Shown: piece after piece, positions 48,251 through 58,024 of the stretch | How positions within the stretch are numbered: the first letter of the stretch is position 1 | Layout: every line of letters starts with the position of its first letter | Assembly (NCBI GenBank): GCA_964036295.1 | Contig: OZ038462.1 | Location: 36,803,680-36,867,679 of the forward strand | Direction: 5' to 3' | From: Plumapathes pennacea | Taxonomy: Eukaryota > Cnidaria > Anthozoa > Antipatharia > Myriopathidae | DNA: 64,000 nt | Program-made: the position numbers and the translations under genes | Notes under the pieces: generated by a model | The model's database searches: none | Told to the model about the DNA's origin: nothing | Seen by the model: the letters and a program-made list of their open reading frames with translations, nothing else

Positions 48251-51020
48251 ATGGCAACGACGTTGAACGCAACGATCACTCCTTTCAACGTTTTGCTAGG
48301 AACTATTTCAAACAATCTCAATCGCGAGGATGTTCGTCGCTTGAAAATTCGACTCCAGGGTCATATCAACAAAGAGAGTCTAGACAAAATCAAGGGAGGT
48401 ATCGACTTGGTCGGAGTTCTCCGACAACGCGGGTTTGTTACAGAAAAGAAATTGGCATTTTTCAGGCGAATTCTGGTCGAGTGTGACCTGTACATATTGG
48501 CTGGTCTGGTGGACGAATATAAACAGGCTCTTCACGCTGCTGTTGGAGGTATGTCAGTTTGTTTACAAGTATTAATTGAGTCCTTTATCATCACTTGTGA
48601 CTAATCAGCTAAATTACAGAAATGATAAAGCGGGGAATACGCAATCAGAACGACATACCTTGGCGAGATCAGTTGTATGTTTGGCCAGTTAATTATGTTT
48701 ATCCCGTAGCATTACCAGAGGGTCATTATAGTTATATTTTTGTGTCCCTTTTATGTGGGGATAATTGGATGTAATTTGTTTAAAATTCTACTGATCTTAA
48801 GTGTTTACTAAAGGTATTAGTTTATAAACTATACAGCGAGAACAGATTGATTCTTAGGCTCTGTTCATATGAGAAATAGTTGCGGCCCGGAGACCCGAGT
48901 CACCCTCCTCCCCGAGTTACGCGCCAACTGCTTATACATATAAAGCAAAGCAAGCGTTTACCAAAGTCAACATAAATCTACTCTTATTGAATCCAAGTCA
49001 AAACCTTCCTATACTTGGGAATTATTTTACCAATGGTCTTGAAATCATAAGGGGACAATGAAGATGTGGTCTAAATTTTGTTAAGCTCCAACTATCAGCT
49101 GTCTTTCAAACTTCAGGTGACTCAAAACTGCGAGGTTGTCGGCAGAGAATGCAAGATCTCGAAAGGCTTGCAGAGAGACAAAGGACGGAACTGGCTAACT
49201 ACTTATATCGCGTAAAGGATCTGCAAACAAGACTAGAGGAGAAAGATCTATTGTTGGACACCCAGAAAGAGATTCTTATAGTCGGCGAGGAATGCGTCGA
49301 AACGCTTGTTGAGCAGCGGGATCAAGAGGAAAGGGAACGAACTGTGATCGAGGAAAGAGCTCAGGAAAGTAGAGCAATTATTGAAGTGCAGCAAGAGGAA
49401 CTTAACTGCATTCAAGAAGCGCTGAAAAACGCAAAACCGAGTAAAACAAATCAAATTGTTAACGACAGTGGGCGAAGTCAGTCAAGAGAGGGCAAAAGGA
49501 AAACTATCTTTGACACTGTCCTGAACAAGCATAGTGCCAATAAATCGAAAAAGGCTGTCGAAAGTTTGAACAAGCAGAGAGAAGAGAAACAAGAAACGCT
49601 AGAGAGAATGAACAAAGCGGACGAGGAACTTCGAGAGCAGCTGTACACAAAGAGAACCTCGGTGCGCTCGCATAACGAAGCAATCAATTTAAAGATCAAC
49701 GAGTTAGTCGAAGTTGATCAGCATATTTTAGAAACTATGGAAGATATCAGGAAGTTGAAACAACAAATAAGATGGAGTGAAATCGAAGTGGTGGACCTCC
49801 AGCGTCAGTTGGAAGAGACTGTTGAAGAGGAGGAGAGAGCTTTGGGAAATGATATGGGCTCCGTGACTGCAATGAGGATTCCTTTGTGCAGATTACAGCA
49901 ACCATCTCGGGAAAAGACACCAAAGGCGAGACAAGTTAGCTGCGTGCTGTGATTGTCTGGGTTATGGGTCGTTTGGGGTCTCACACTGTACAAACTGTAC
50001 ATCCGGCACACATGCATAACTGTGTACAACACATACACTCATACATACAAGATTACATACATACATTCACACAACACCTTTGCTCTTATTTCTCAAACCG
50101 GTGGTTTATGTAGCAAATAGCTGTTCATTTGACTCTCCACTAATATCTTTATACTGATGTCTAGTCCAATTTCTTTTTAGGTGTTAAATTATGGAGAGGT
50201 TTACGAAGAAAACTCTTACTCCCTTGGTACTCTGGGCATGCGCACAATACCTCTACAACTTAACTTTCCCTGTGACGTCTCCGTCAGCCGGAAAGGACAC
50301 ATTTATGTCGCTGACTACGCGAACTGCCGTCTCATGATTATCAACGAGATAGGAGAGCTTATAAGGGAACCAATTGAACTGGGAAACACAAACCCGACTG
50401 CCATTGCTGTCAATAAACGTGGCAACGTGGTGGTTACCGATTCACAAATAATCAAGGTTTTTAGTTCTGACGGAGCGCTTTCCCACAACTTTTTGCCCGT
50501 TTTCAGCAAGAAAGACAACAGACCCGAGATCTCGGATCTTACTGTTGACGGTGATGGCAACATACTTGTAGTGGACCGGTCCAATCACCGAGTACAGAAA
50601 TTTAGGGTGGATGGACACTTCATTGGTCACATCGGTGGCTCAGCCTATCTTCACTCCCCCAGCGGTATTGCGGTGACGAAAAACAATGACGTCATAGTCT
50701 CTGAAAGTGGAAACCACCAGCTTAAAGTTTTCCATCACCATGGCAATTCTTATGAAGTGATTGGGAAGGTTGGAGCTGGCAAAGCTTTGTTTATGAATCC
50801 TCGAGGCCTAGCGGTTGATAACCTTGGGAATATCCTGGTGGCCGACAGCTTGAATCACCGCATCCAAGTTCTTACTATTAAAGGCGAGTTCGTTGGTACT
50901 TTTGGGAGACTTGGCTCAGGTCCCGGATGTCTTGATACCCCGTATGCTGTTGCTGTCAACCGGCGTGGTCACGTGATGGTTGCTGATAGTGGTAATCACA
51001 GGATAACAATATTTACGTGA
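48251..51020 (+). CDS. DED - coiled coil - NHL repeat protein
   Basis: Exon 1 (48251-48548) encodes a death-effector domain, residues ~5-90: PFNVLLGTISNNLNREDV, then GGIDLVGVLRQRGFV and a terminal LVDEYKQAL, close in layout to FADD and caspase-8 DEDs. It ends at G|GTATGT. Exon 2 (49117-49934) adds ~272 residues of charged coiled coil with an Arg/Ser/Lys linker in the middle. Exon 3 (50181-51020) encodes six NHL repeats (for example GNILVADSLNHRIQVL), a closed beta-propeller. The phases fit (1, then 0), giving 651 residues. The exon 2 donor (ACAA|GTTAGC) is weak; without it exon 2 would end at a TGA at 49950. Exon 3 has no nearby ATG of its own, which supports joining. DEDs recruit caspases and adaptors; NHL propellers bind RNA or protein. 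A RING-less TRIM-NHL analogue in cell-death or immune signalling is an inference. Confidence 0.72.
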
Positions 51021-51465
51021 ATAGAAAGGATGGCCTTAGTGAGAACTACGGAGACATTCTTAATATCGATAGGCGAGGGACACAAAAGGCCGTACTGTAC
51101 AAGGAACGAGCAAAATCTCTATCAAAGAATGAAGGCCTATACATATACCACGAGACAAGCAATTAAATTTCATTTTGCATTCTATACCTTTATGCAATAT
51201 TTTTAGTATAGACATTTTGATAACATTTAGCCAGGTGTACAGGTAGATTTTAATTGTGAATGTCACTCCTTTCCAAGTTTCTAGAAATCATTCCAATGGA
51301 AATAAGGCACATAGTTTTATTTTGTTACAAGTTATACTAGCCAGATTTTTGATTTTACATGTGTGTAGATTTGACGAGAAGGCATTTTTTGCTATGGTAT
51401 ATCTTCGTTAGAGATAAAGTATTTTACAGAGTACGTAAGTTTAAATTAGAAAAAGGGCCTGTAGT

Positions 51466-51660
51466 GTAAGGGTTTGTTCACACCGAGAATATTCCGAGAT
51501 TGGTACCGAGGGTAAAACATCGAACAAGAGTCAGACCAAAGCCTGGAATCGGACGGGATCTGATAACTCGTTCACACCAGAAAGTTACATCGACTGATCC
51601 AGGTCAAATGCGAATCAACTGTCAACAGTCCTGGACCGAGCGCGGATGATCAAAGTGTGA
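51466..51660. mobile_element. Possible degraded MITE
   Basis: Left end GGGTTTGTTCACACCGAG and right end AGTGTGAACGCGCGCC are partly complementary, and TTCACACC recurs inside near 51571. The boundaries are not firm. Confidence 0.35.
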
Positions 51661-51696
51661 ACGCGCGCCAATATGGACTAGTACTTGTATGTATTA

Positions 51697-51944
51697 GGCT
51701 ACGTCCACACTACTCCGTTTTCAAAAATTTTCGTTTTCACACCAATTCTCCGTTTTCGAGTCGCCCCTCCACACTGATTCGTTTCATTTGAAAACGCATT
51801 CGCTTTCGAAAGTCTCCACTTTGGGAACCGTTCTTGAAAACCTCCGGTTCAGTTTCAAGTCATCGTTTTAGTGTGGACGGAAAGCAAAAACGCATAAAAA
51901 AGTATGCATTTACAAATGAAAACGCCATTAAGGTGGACGTTGCC
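51697..51944. mobile_element. 248 bp MITE with TTA target duplication
   Basis: Ends GGCTACGTCCACACTACTCC and GGTGGACGTTGCC, flanked by TTA at 51694-51696 and 51945-51947. The interior has repeated CGTTTTC/GAAAACG motifs, as in the element at 30409-30788. Confidence 0.75.
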
Positions 51945-51945
51945 T

Positions 51946-52019
51946 TAGCCTTCTAATCAGCCGTTTTCAGTCTCGCTCTAGAGAGGGAGTGAGACTGAAA
52001 ACGGCTGCGTAGGAGGCTA
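51946..52019. mobile_element. 74 bp miniature hairpin element
   Basis: TAGCCTTCTAATCAGCCG at the left pairs with CGGCTGCGTAGGAGGCTA at the right. Inner arms CGTTTTCAGTCTCGCTC and GAGTGAGACTGAAAACG form a tight stem. Directly abuts the preceding MITE. Confidence 0.7.
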
Positions 52020-52452
52020 GCCTATGTATCTCTGTCGATTTGCGATCCACGGAACGGGTCCGCGTTCAGTCTTGAGATCAATCCTAGAAAACGTGGATGG
52101 ACCGTTCACACTCGGCTTGCCGTTAGCCTGGATCTTTAATAAATCTCTCGAGCGGTCAAACCAACTAGTACAGTAAACCGGCTTTCGTATAACGGGCACA
52201 TTTATGGCTTGATGGGACTTGTTATAGGGTTTTTCTTTTTTTCAGTTCTATTGGTAGATTTTCAATTTTCTTTTTTTATTTTTTGTAAATGTTAAGAAAG
52301 AGGCCTTTGAATAAGCTCTTCTTCCTGCTTTCAAGTTGATCTACCAAGTATCAATAAAAAAAAAAAAAAAAAAAAAAAAACGCCGGAGCCAAGCCGCGTC
52401 CGCGCGGTCGCCCCAGTTTGGCCAGGTTACCAAGTTTGTGTTAGCAACAAAC

Positions 52453-55400
52453 ATGGACGCCACAGGCCTGGGACGTTTGGCTGAGCTTCTGAATCCTTCA
52501 GAGGACCATGGAGACTCCAGCGAGGATGTAAGCAACGTTGCTATCGATGTGCAGTTCTCTAAAGGAAGATTAGTGAACTTATTTTGTTTATTCAGGAGTT
52601 AGACAAGTCGCCCAAACCGGTGTTCACACCAGGCCACATTGGACCTGCAAAACGGTCGACCAATGCAGGTACGTACAGTAGTGTCCCGGAGTAGAGTGCA
52701 GATTCAAGTTAATGTTTCCACTTCAAGCTTCTGTTGTCAGAGTGTAAAATAACAGATAGATAGTGCAGAATACAGGAAACTCTTATCCCATGCATTGCTC
52801 GATTAGCTTCCTAGCTGTTTCTGAGTATAAACCTTTACCTAGCTCTGACTTTTATATACCATTGTAAATAATTTAATGAACAAAAAAGGGTAATAAACTA
52901 TCTTTATAATTTGACATTATGAATTCCTTTCTGAAAATTATAATATATCGTACTGTTAGTCTGGCCAGACGGACTCCCAAGTCAACCCAAGTTTTCTGCA
53001 AATCAGAACTTGAATATCACTGGACTGCGATGGGTGGCCAAACGGACTTATGTTGGACTTGGCTGAACTTGTAATGGATGGCAATTTGACCTCAACCCAA
53101 GTTGAGCCAAGTGGGTGACCAATGATAATCAAGTTGAATCCAAGTTGAAATTAGGTTGACTTGGGTATTGACTTGGGAATCCGTTTGGCCAGGGTTTTTG
53201 TAAACTGAATACCATAACTCATTTTGCAAATAAGAGAAAATAAGCCCAGAAGTTCTTTTGATAAAATATAAACCTATGGCTTATTTATGGAATTGTAGTA
53301 TATTATGTTATTTTGGTGCAGATCAGATCCCAGTTGCCAAGAAAAACGATGCCAAGGATATCTGGGATGAACAAGAGGTCCCTGAAGGAACAAATGCAGA
53401 GGATGAATATGATCCAAGACCAGCCCCTGAGTATGCTACATTTATTTATTTATCACGAAAGGGGGGGGGGGGGGGGGGGGATACTCAAAATGAATTTGGG
53501 TAGGGGGAGGGTACTCCCATGTATGAGCCATATAGAGGTTCTTCTGACTCTATAAAACCCTGACCCTCTTCAAGACACAACAGATGTAAATTTTGCTACC
53601 CTGCTAAGACAAAATGCTCAGAATTTGTGACCCTGTTCAAGACTGGACCAAAAATTACCCTATTTAAGACAGAGATATGTTAGCCTGCGTTGAACATGTT
53701 TCTACCGGAACATACAAAGAAATCATGCCAAAATTATGGTGAGTGCAAAAATGTGGTTGAGGGGGAGGAGAGGAGGAAATCTTTGGGAGATAACTATGTT
53801 TAAGACATAAAAATGTAAACTTTTATACCCTGTTCAAGACAGAGGACCCTGAAAACGATACCATATCGGGTGGAATGTCCCTATATAGGAGATGTATGGG
53901 AGTGCCCCCCTCCCCCCCCACCCCTGAGTATTCTCCTATTTCACTTGATCGGACAACAAGAATGTTTATGAATAAATTGAAACTGGAACACACTGACCTG
54001 GTTTATCTGTGTCTCCTGCTTAACTGGGCAGGTTCTGAGGCCATTTGAGGTAGAACCACTGGACAAATCTGGCTCGAATAGTCTCAGAAGCCACCCAGTT
54101 AAGCAGGAGACCCAGATAAACCAGGTCAGTGTGTTCCAGTTTAAATCTATTTGTAAACATTTTTTTGTCAGATCAAGTAAAATCTCCATAACATTCTCTT
54201 ATAACTGCCATTAAGTTGTGCTTGCAAACTATGAGTGGAATCACCTGCAACACTTGGGCGGCCTGTGTTTCAGTAAGTTCGTGTAAATGTCAGGGTCAGG
54301 ATGGGTCCTTTTTTAGCATACTAGTATCCTGGGTACATTGGCATCTTATCTGGATCAGCCTTGCAGATTGATACAGTAGGTCTTGTACAAAAACTTGTGG
54401 AGCCTGAAATTGGTTTTGCTTTTTCATCAGGTATGAGATTCTGTTCAAACAGGCTGTTTCCTCAGAGGATGTATTTCTCCAAATGGGTAATTGCAACCCA
54501 TCCACTTCCTGCTGCGAAGACCTGGTGGTAAGTGCATAATGGTGCAATACCCTGTTATTTATTATTATATTATGAAAAAAGAAGTTTGTTTCAAAGAGCT
54601 GTTAAATCAGAATATTTATATTCCACAGTACTGTATCTTACAGTATTAGATTAGTTGATCTCTTTTTTTATTACATAATATGTTTACATACAGAATAGGC
54701 AAATAGTTTAAAATCTAAACTGGTGCTATTCCTGCAATATGTTTTACATTATATTTTCGTTGGCAGCACACTAAAGGGGAAAACAAACTCTAGACTTTTC
54801 CAGTAAAATGTCAAGAATGAAGGTTTACAATTTCTGAGAATAACACCAGTGGAATTATATGATTACATTATGCATACAGTGATTTGCATCATGCTGTTTT
54901 TATAATTTTGTTATTTACATGTCATGTTTACAACATACTTCATTGGCTGAAAATGACAAAGTTTGCATTTGATCATTTGAACATGAACTTTAATGTTTTG
55001 TTTGGCTTTGCAACTTAGAACGTGGCCAACTGTCAATCATCTTCAATTTCAAATTTCTACACTCTTGATTTCACATTTTTACACTGTTTGGGTTAAAGTG
55101 ACATTCTTTAAGCCAATGAGACTGCAGAAATTATTGTACTGCATGTATTTTCAGTGCTCGACATTAACGACATTAACGGTTGCCTGCTTGCCCGGGGCAA
55201 CCAGAACTTTTGGTCGGGCAGGTAAATTCTGGGCCGGGCAACTAGAAATTATGAAACTTTCTATTGCTTGAAGTCAATCTACAGTCAGAAGGGCAACCAA
55301 CCTAAAACCTTAATGTCGAGCACTGATTTTTTTAATTATATGCTATTAATGTTTCTATAGAGAAGAATATGCACCAATCACATTTGGGGAAGTTGTAGTA

Positions 55401-56935
55401 TTTAATATTATTAATCCTTGACAAGCTACAATATTATTGTTTTTCAAGAATATCTGTGTGCACTGCTTGGGTTTATTACAGTATTCATCTCAGTCAGCAA
55501 TAACTAACATTTCACTAAATGTGCTTTGACTGATGCTTCTTGATCACATGGTTTGAAACATGAATGTGTTGTTGACTGAATCTACATGCAGAGAACTTTA
55601 AAAACAACCTGATGCACGGCAGCAGATTTCCCAAACACCACAAGAGGATCAAAATATCAAAATATTTAAATCTGTTGTGTGCCACCTGCATTGTGTATGA
55701 GGAAAGAACAGTAGCAGTAGAACTTTTGAAGTTAAATGGCAGATAATTCATGTTGCCTGGTCTGCCTTAAGCAAGTTGCTACATGTTTTTTTACCACAAC
55801 ACACTAGTTTCTCGCTCTCTGATTGGTCGATTTACCGTGGTAAATAAGAGTCCAGATAACGATGCTGACGCCAGCATGTCACGTTTTGCAGCGAAATACA
55901 ACGAAAGTTTCCTGTATATTTCTAAATGTTGTGGTAAAAAACAAATTTCCACTGGTTTGCCGTGGTGTGGACTCTTATTTACCACGATTTACGTCATCAC
56001 AAGGTCAAAATTAGTTGCGGACTCACTCGGCGAAGCGCCTCGTGAGTCCACAACATTTTGACCATGTGATGACGTAAATCGTGGTAAATAAGAGTCCACA
56101 CCACGGCAAACCAGTGGGAATTTATTAAACTTACTACAACAAAGGGTGCATTTTCTTACATTAAGAGAACTTACTGTGCCCTTTTAGTTCATAACTCCTT
56201 TGTAACTCTGTTTGTATCGCGCGTGCAAGGTGCACTGCAGTGCTATCAGGGCATGCTGCTAATTCAGTACCAGGTCAGACAAAAATAACTTAAAACGTAT
56301 CAATAGACCACGACCTTCCTTTGTGGCAGGTTAAAATCAAACTCCCAGACACAGAATATGCCGACGTAAACCTGGACGTAAAAGACACATTCTTGGATTG
56401 TCGAACTCGTAATTAGTGAGTATTTACTACATAACGAGGTTGCCTTACAGATGCAGCTATGTACATAAATTATGCTTATTTAGCTTTGGTTATCCTTTAC
56501 ATTCACATGTGCAGTAACACCATGTACTATTTCAGATAACGTTCTCACTTGCTTCCTATTCATTCTCTTCCCTGTTCGACTGTGTTGCTGCTTTTTTTTT
56601 TTGTCATGTTCACTGATTTGCAGTTTAGGGTTAGATTTGAAGCGTGGTTACCTGGTTTTGGTAGATATTCAGACAATGTTGCCGCCAGAATTTACGCAAT
56701 GGAGACCTTTTGGTGCACTGTATAACTCTTAGTTACAAAAAAGTACATATGCCAGCGGTGCATGAAATCGTGAGCTAGTAAAGTAAAGACTTTTTTCTTT
56801 TCATTAAGCAAACTTGGACTGCATCTGCCTCACCCTGTGGACAGTAAAAACGGTAAAGCTCAGTGGGATAAAAGTAGAAATCTCCTGACTGTCACGTTAC
56901 GGATGGTAAGAGAGTACGACTTTCTAAATCGATAG
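52453..56935 (+). CDS. DNAAF6: Dynein axonemal assembly factor 6 (PIH1D3)
   Basis: Six exons, all phases consistent, give 188 residues: 52453-52527, 52596-52668, 53322-53430, 54431-54527, 56330-56415, 56809-56935. The product aligns by eye with PIH1D3: an acidic N-terminus (LAELLNPSEDHGDSSED), the conserved DIWDEQEVPEG, PAPEYEILFKQAVSSEDVFL, then a CS-like PIH C-domain (VKIKLPDTEYADVNLDVKD, CRTRNYKLGLHLPHPVD) ending MVREYDFLNR. It helps HSP90-type chaperones pre-assemble dynein arms in the cytoplasm of ciliated cells. The exon 3 donor (CCTGA|GTATGC) and exon 5 donor (AATTA|GTGAGT) were chosen because they alone restore the conserved frame. Introns carry at least five transposon-like repeats. 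Human DNAAF6 is slightly longer, at about 214 residues. Confidence 0.92.
52961..53192. mobile_element. 232 bp MITE in DNAAF6 intron 2
   Basis: Terminal repeats CTGGCCAGACGGACTCCCAA and its near-complement (TTGGGAATCCGTTTGGCCAG). The interior repeats CAAGTTGA/CAACCCAAGTT several times. Non-coding. Confidence 0.75.
53461..53920. mobile_element. G/C-run-ended repeat element, copy 3, in DNAAF6 intron 3
   Basis: Begins with about 20 G, then GGGTACTCCCATGTATGAGC, and ends with a partly complementary CTATATAGGAGATGTATGGG then a C run. Internal CCCTGTTCAAGAC-type phrases recur. The 11-mer CCCCTGAGTAT occurs just left (53424-53434, spanning the exon 3 donor) and just right (53921-53931). Confidence 0.65.
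53980..54142. mobile_element. 163 bp foldback element in DNAAF6 intron 3
   Basis: Arms AAACTGGAACACACTGACCT and the complement at the right end extend about 55 bases (through TCTCCTGCTTAACTGGG). The loop is about 50 bases. Confidence 0.8.
55152..55325. mobile_element. 174 bp hAT-like MITE in DNAAF6 intron 4
   Basis: Perfect 16 bp terminal repeats CAGTGCTCGACATTAA / TTAATGTCGAGCACTG. The CAG..CTG ends fit hAT elements. The flanks are T-rich, so an 8 bp duplication cannot be confirmed. Confidence 0.75.
55790..56128. mobile_element. Foldback element with hairpin core, in DNAAF6 intron 4
   Basis: The hairpin 55951-56128 pairs almost perfectly and is centred on CACTCGGCGAAGCGCCTCGTG, the same core as the AMT1-intron hairpin (19117-19147). 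The outer left flank ACACTAGTTTCTCGCTCTCTGATTGG resembles the ends of the 18751 element. Confidence 0.75.
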
Positions 56936-58024
56936 AACTCGGTCGGACGGCGCAACTGGAGAAGCTGCCTCAATACTTTGGTCAGAGTTATCCATGTAGG
57001 GACTATCCATATACTGCTGTTGTTTTTCACCACTTTCGAGCAGAAAGCTACAGTTTGTGACTGAAACTTGAGTCACCAAGAGCTCAGTTTTGGTGTTTAC
57101 GCTGTAAGACTTTTTAGCTGTCACTGCATCTTGGTGTGAAATACTTGCCGAGGCTGTTGGGCTGCAGACACTCTACCTATTTAATTACCACAGACTGGAC
57201 TGCACAGAAGCCACACTTGATAGTGGGAAGTACCTCGAACAGTCTTCTCATTAGGAATATTGTGTAGCAACATCACGAGTATGAACTATGTGATATATAT
57301 GGCCTAGATGTGGTTAATTATTGTGATTTTGCCACGTGGCGCATAATAAAGAAAACCGTACTATTGGAGATGGCAGGGATTGATCCCATTTGTTTTGCGT
57401 CACATGCTGCCATTTTTTGTTCTCAGTTTTTTAACAGATTAAACTATCTTGTATCCGAAGGGTGATTGCTGTTTCCTTAGTCATGTTACATCCAAGACAG
57501 ACTTTAGTCGGTTTTGGAAGTGGTGATTTGGATGTAGGCTTTGCACGTAGCTGTCACTAGGAAATTCCCGAGATTTAGGGACGCTATATCTTCCATCTCC
57601 TCTTTACTAGAAATACGATATTCGCAGATATCCTCTCACCCTGATGCAGTAATTTCTATTAACTGGATTTGTTATGGTAAACAAAATATCGTAGAGCTCG
57701 GGGGTTACATGTACATAGCGAACATTTATGTTTATGTTAGTCTCGTCCTGTTCATTATTCGTTGTTTACTTGGCATGTATAGATCCTAGACATTTGTACT
57801 AAAATAGTAAGGGCTTCTTGCCTCGGTCATTTGATTGGGTAAACTCTGCAAACTCTATCAAAATTACGTGAATTCGTACAGCGCTGCTGCCGGGAATTGC
57901 AGACTGATTTGCTGCTGTCCAGCACTCACATACAGAAAACAGTTTCCTGTTTAGGCCTTGATCAGGAATGGAGGATTCACAAATGTTGATTCTCTCGCGT
58001 CGCGTTAAGTGACTGTACATGTGT
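56936..58024. other. Intergenic between convergent DNAAF6 and TRANK1-like genes
   Basis: DNAAF6 reads rightward and ends at 56935; the helicase gene reads leftward and ends at 58025. The 3'UTRs of both probably lie here. No further frame is convincing. Confidence 0.5.

Larger units (their letters stand above)
51021..52452. other. Intergenic with three short inverted-repeat elements
   Basis: Between the DED-NHL gene and DNAAF6. Contains elements at 51466-51660, 51697-51944 and 51946-52019, and an A run (about 52355-52380) 70 bases before the DNAAF6 start codon. Confidence 0.5.
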
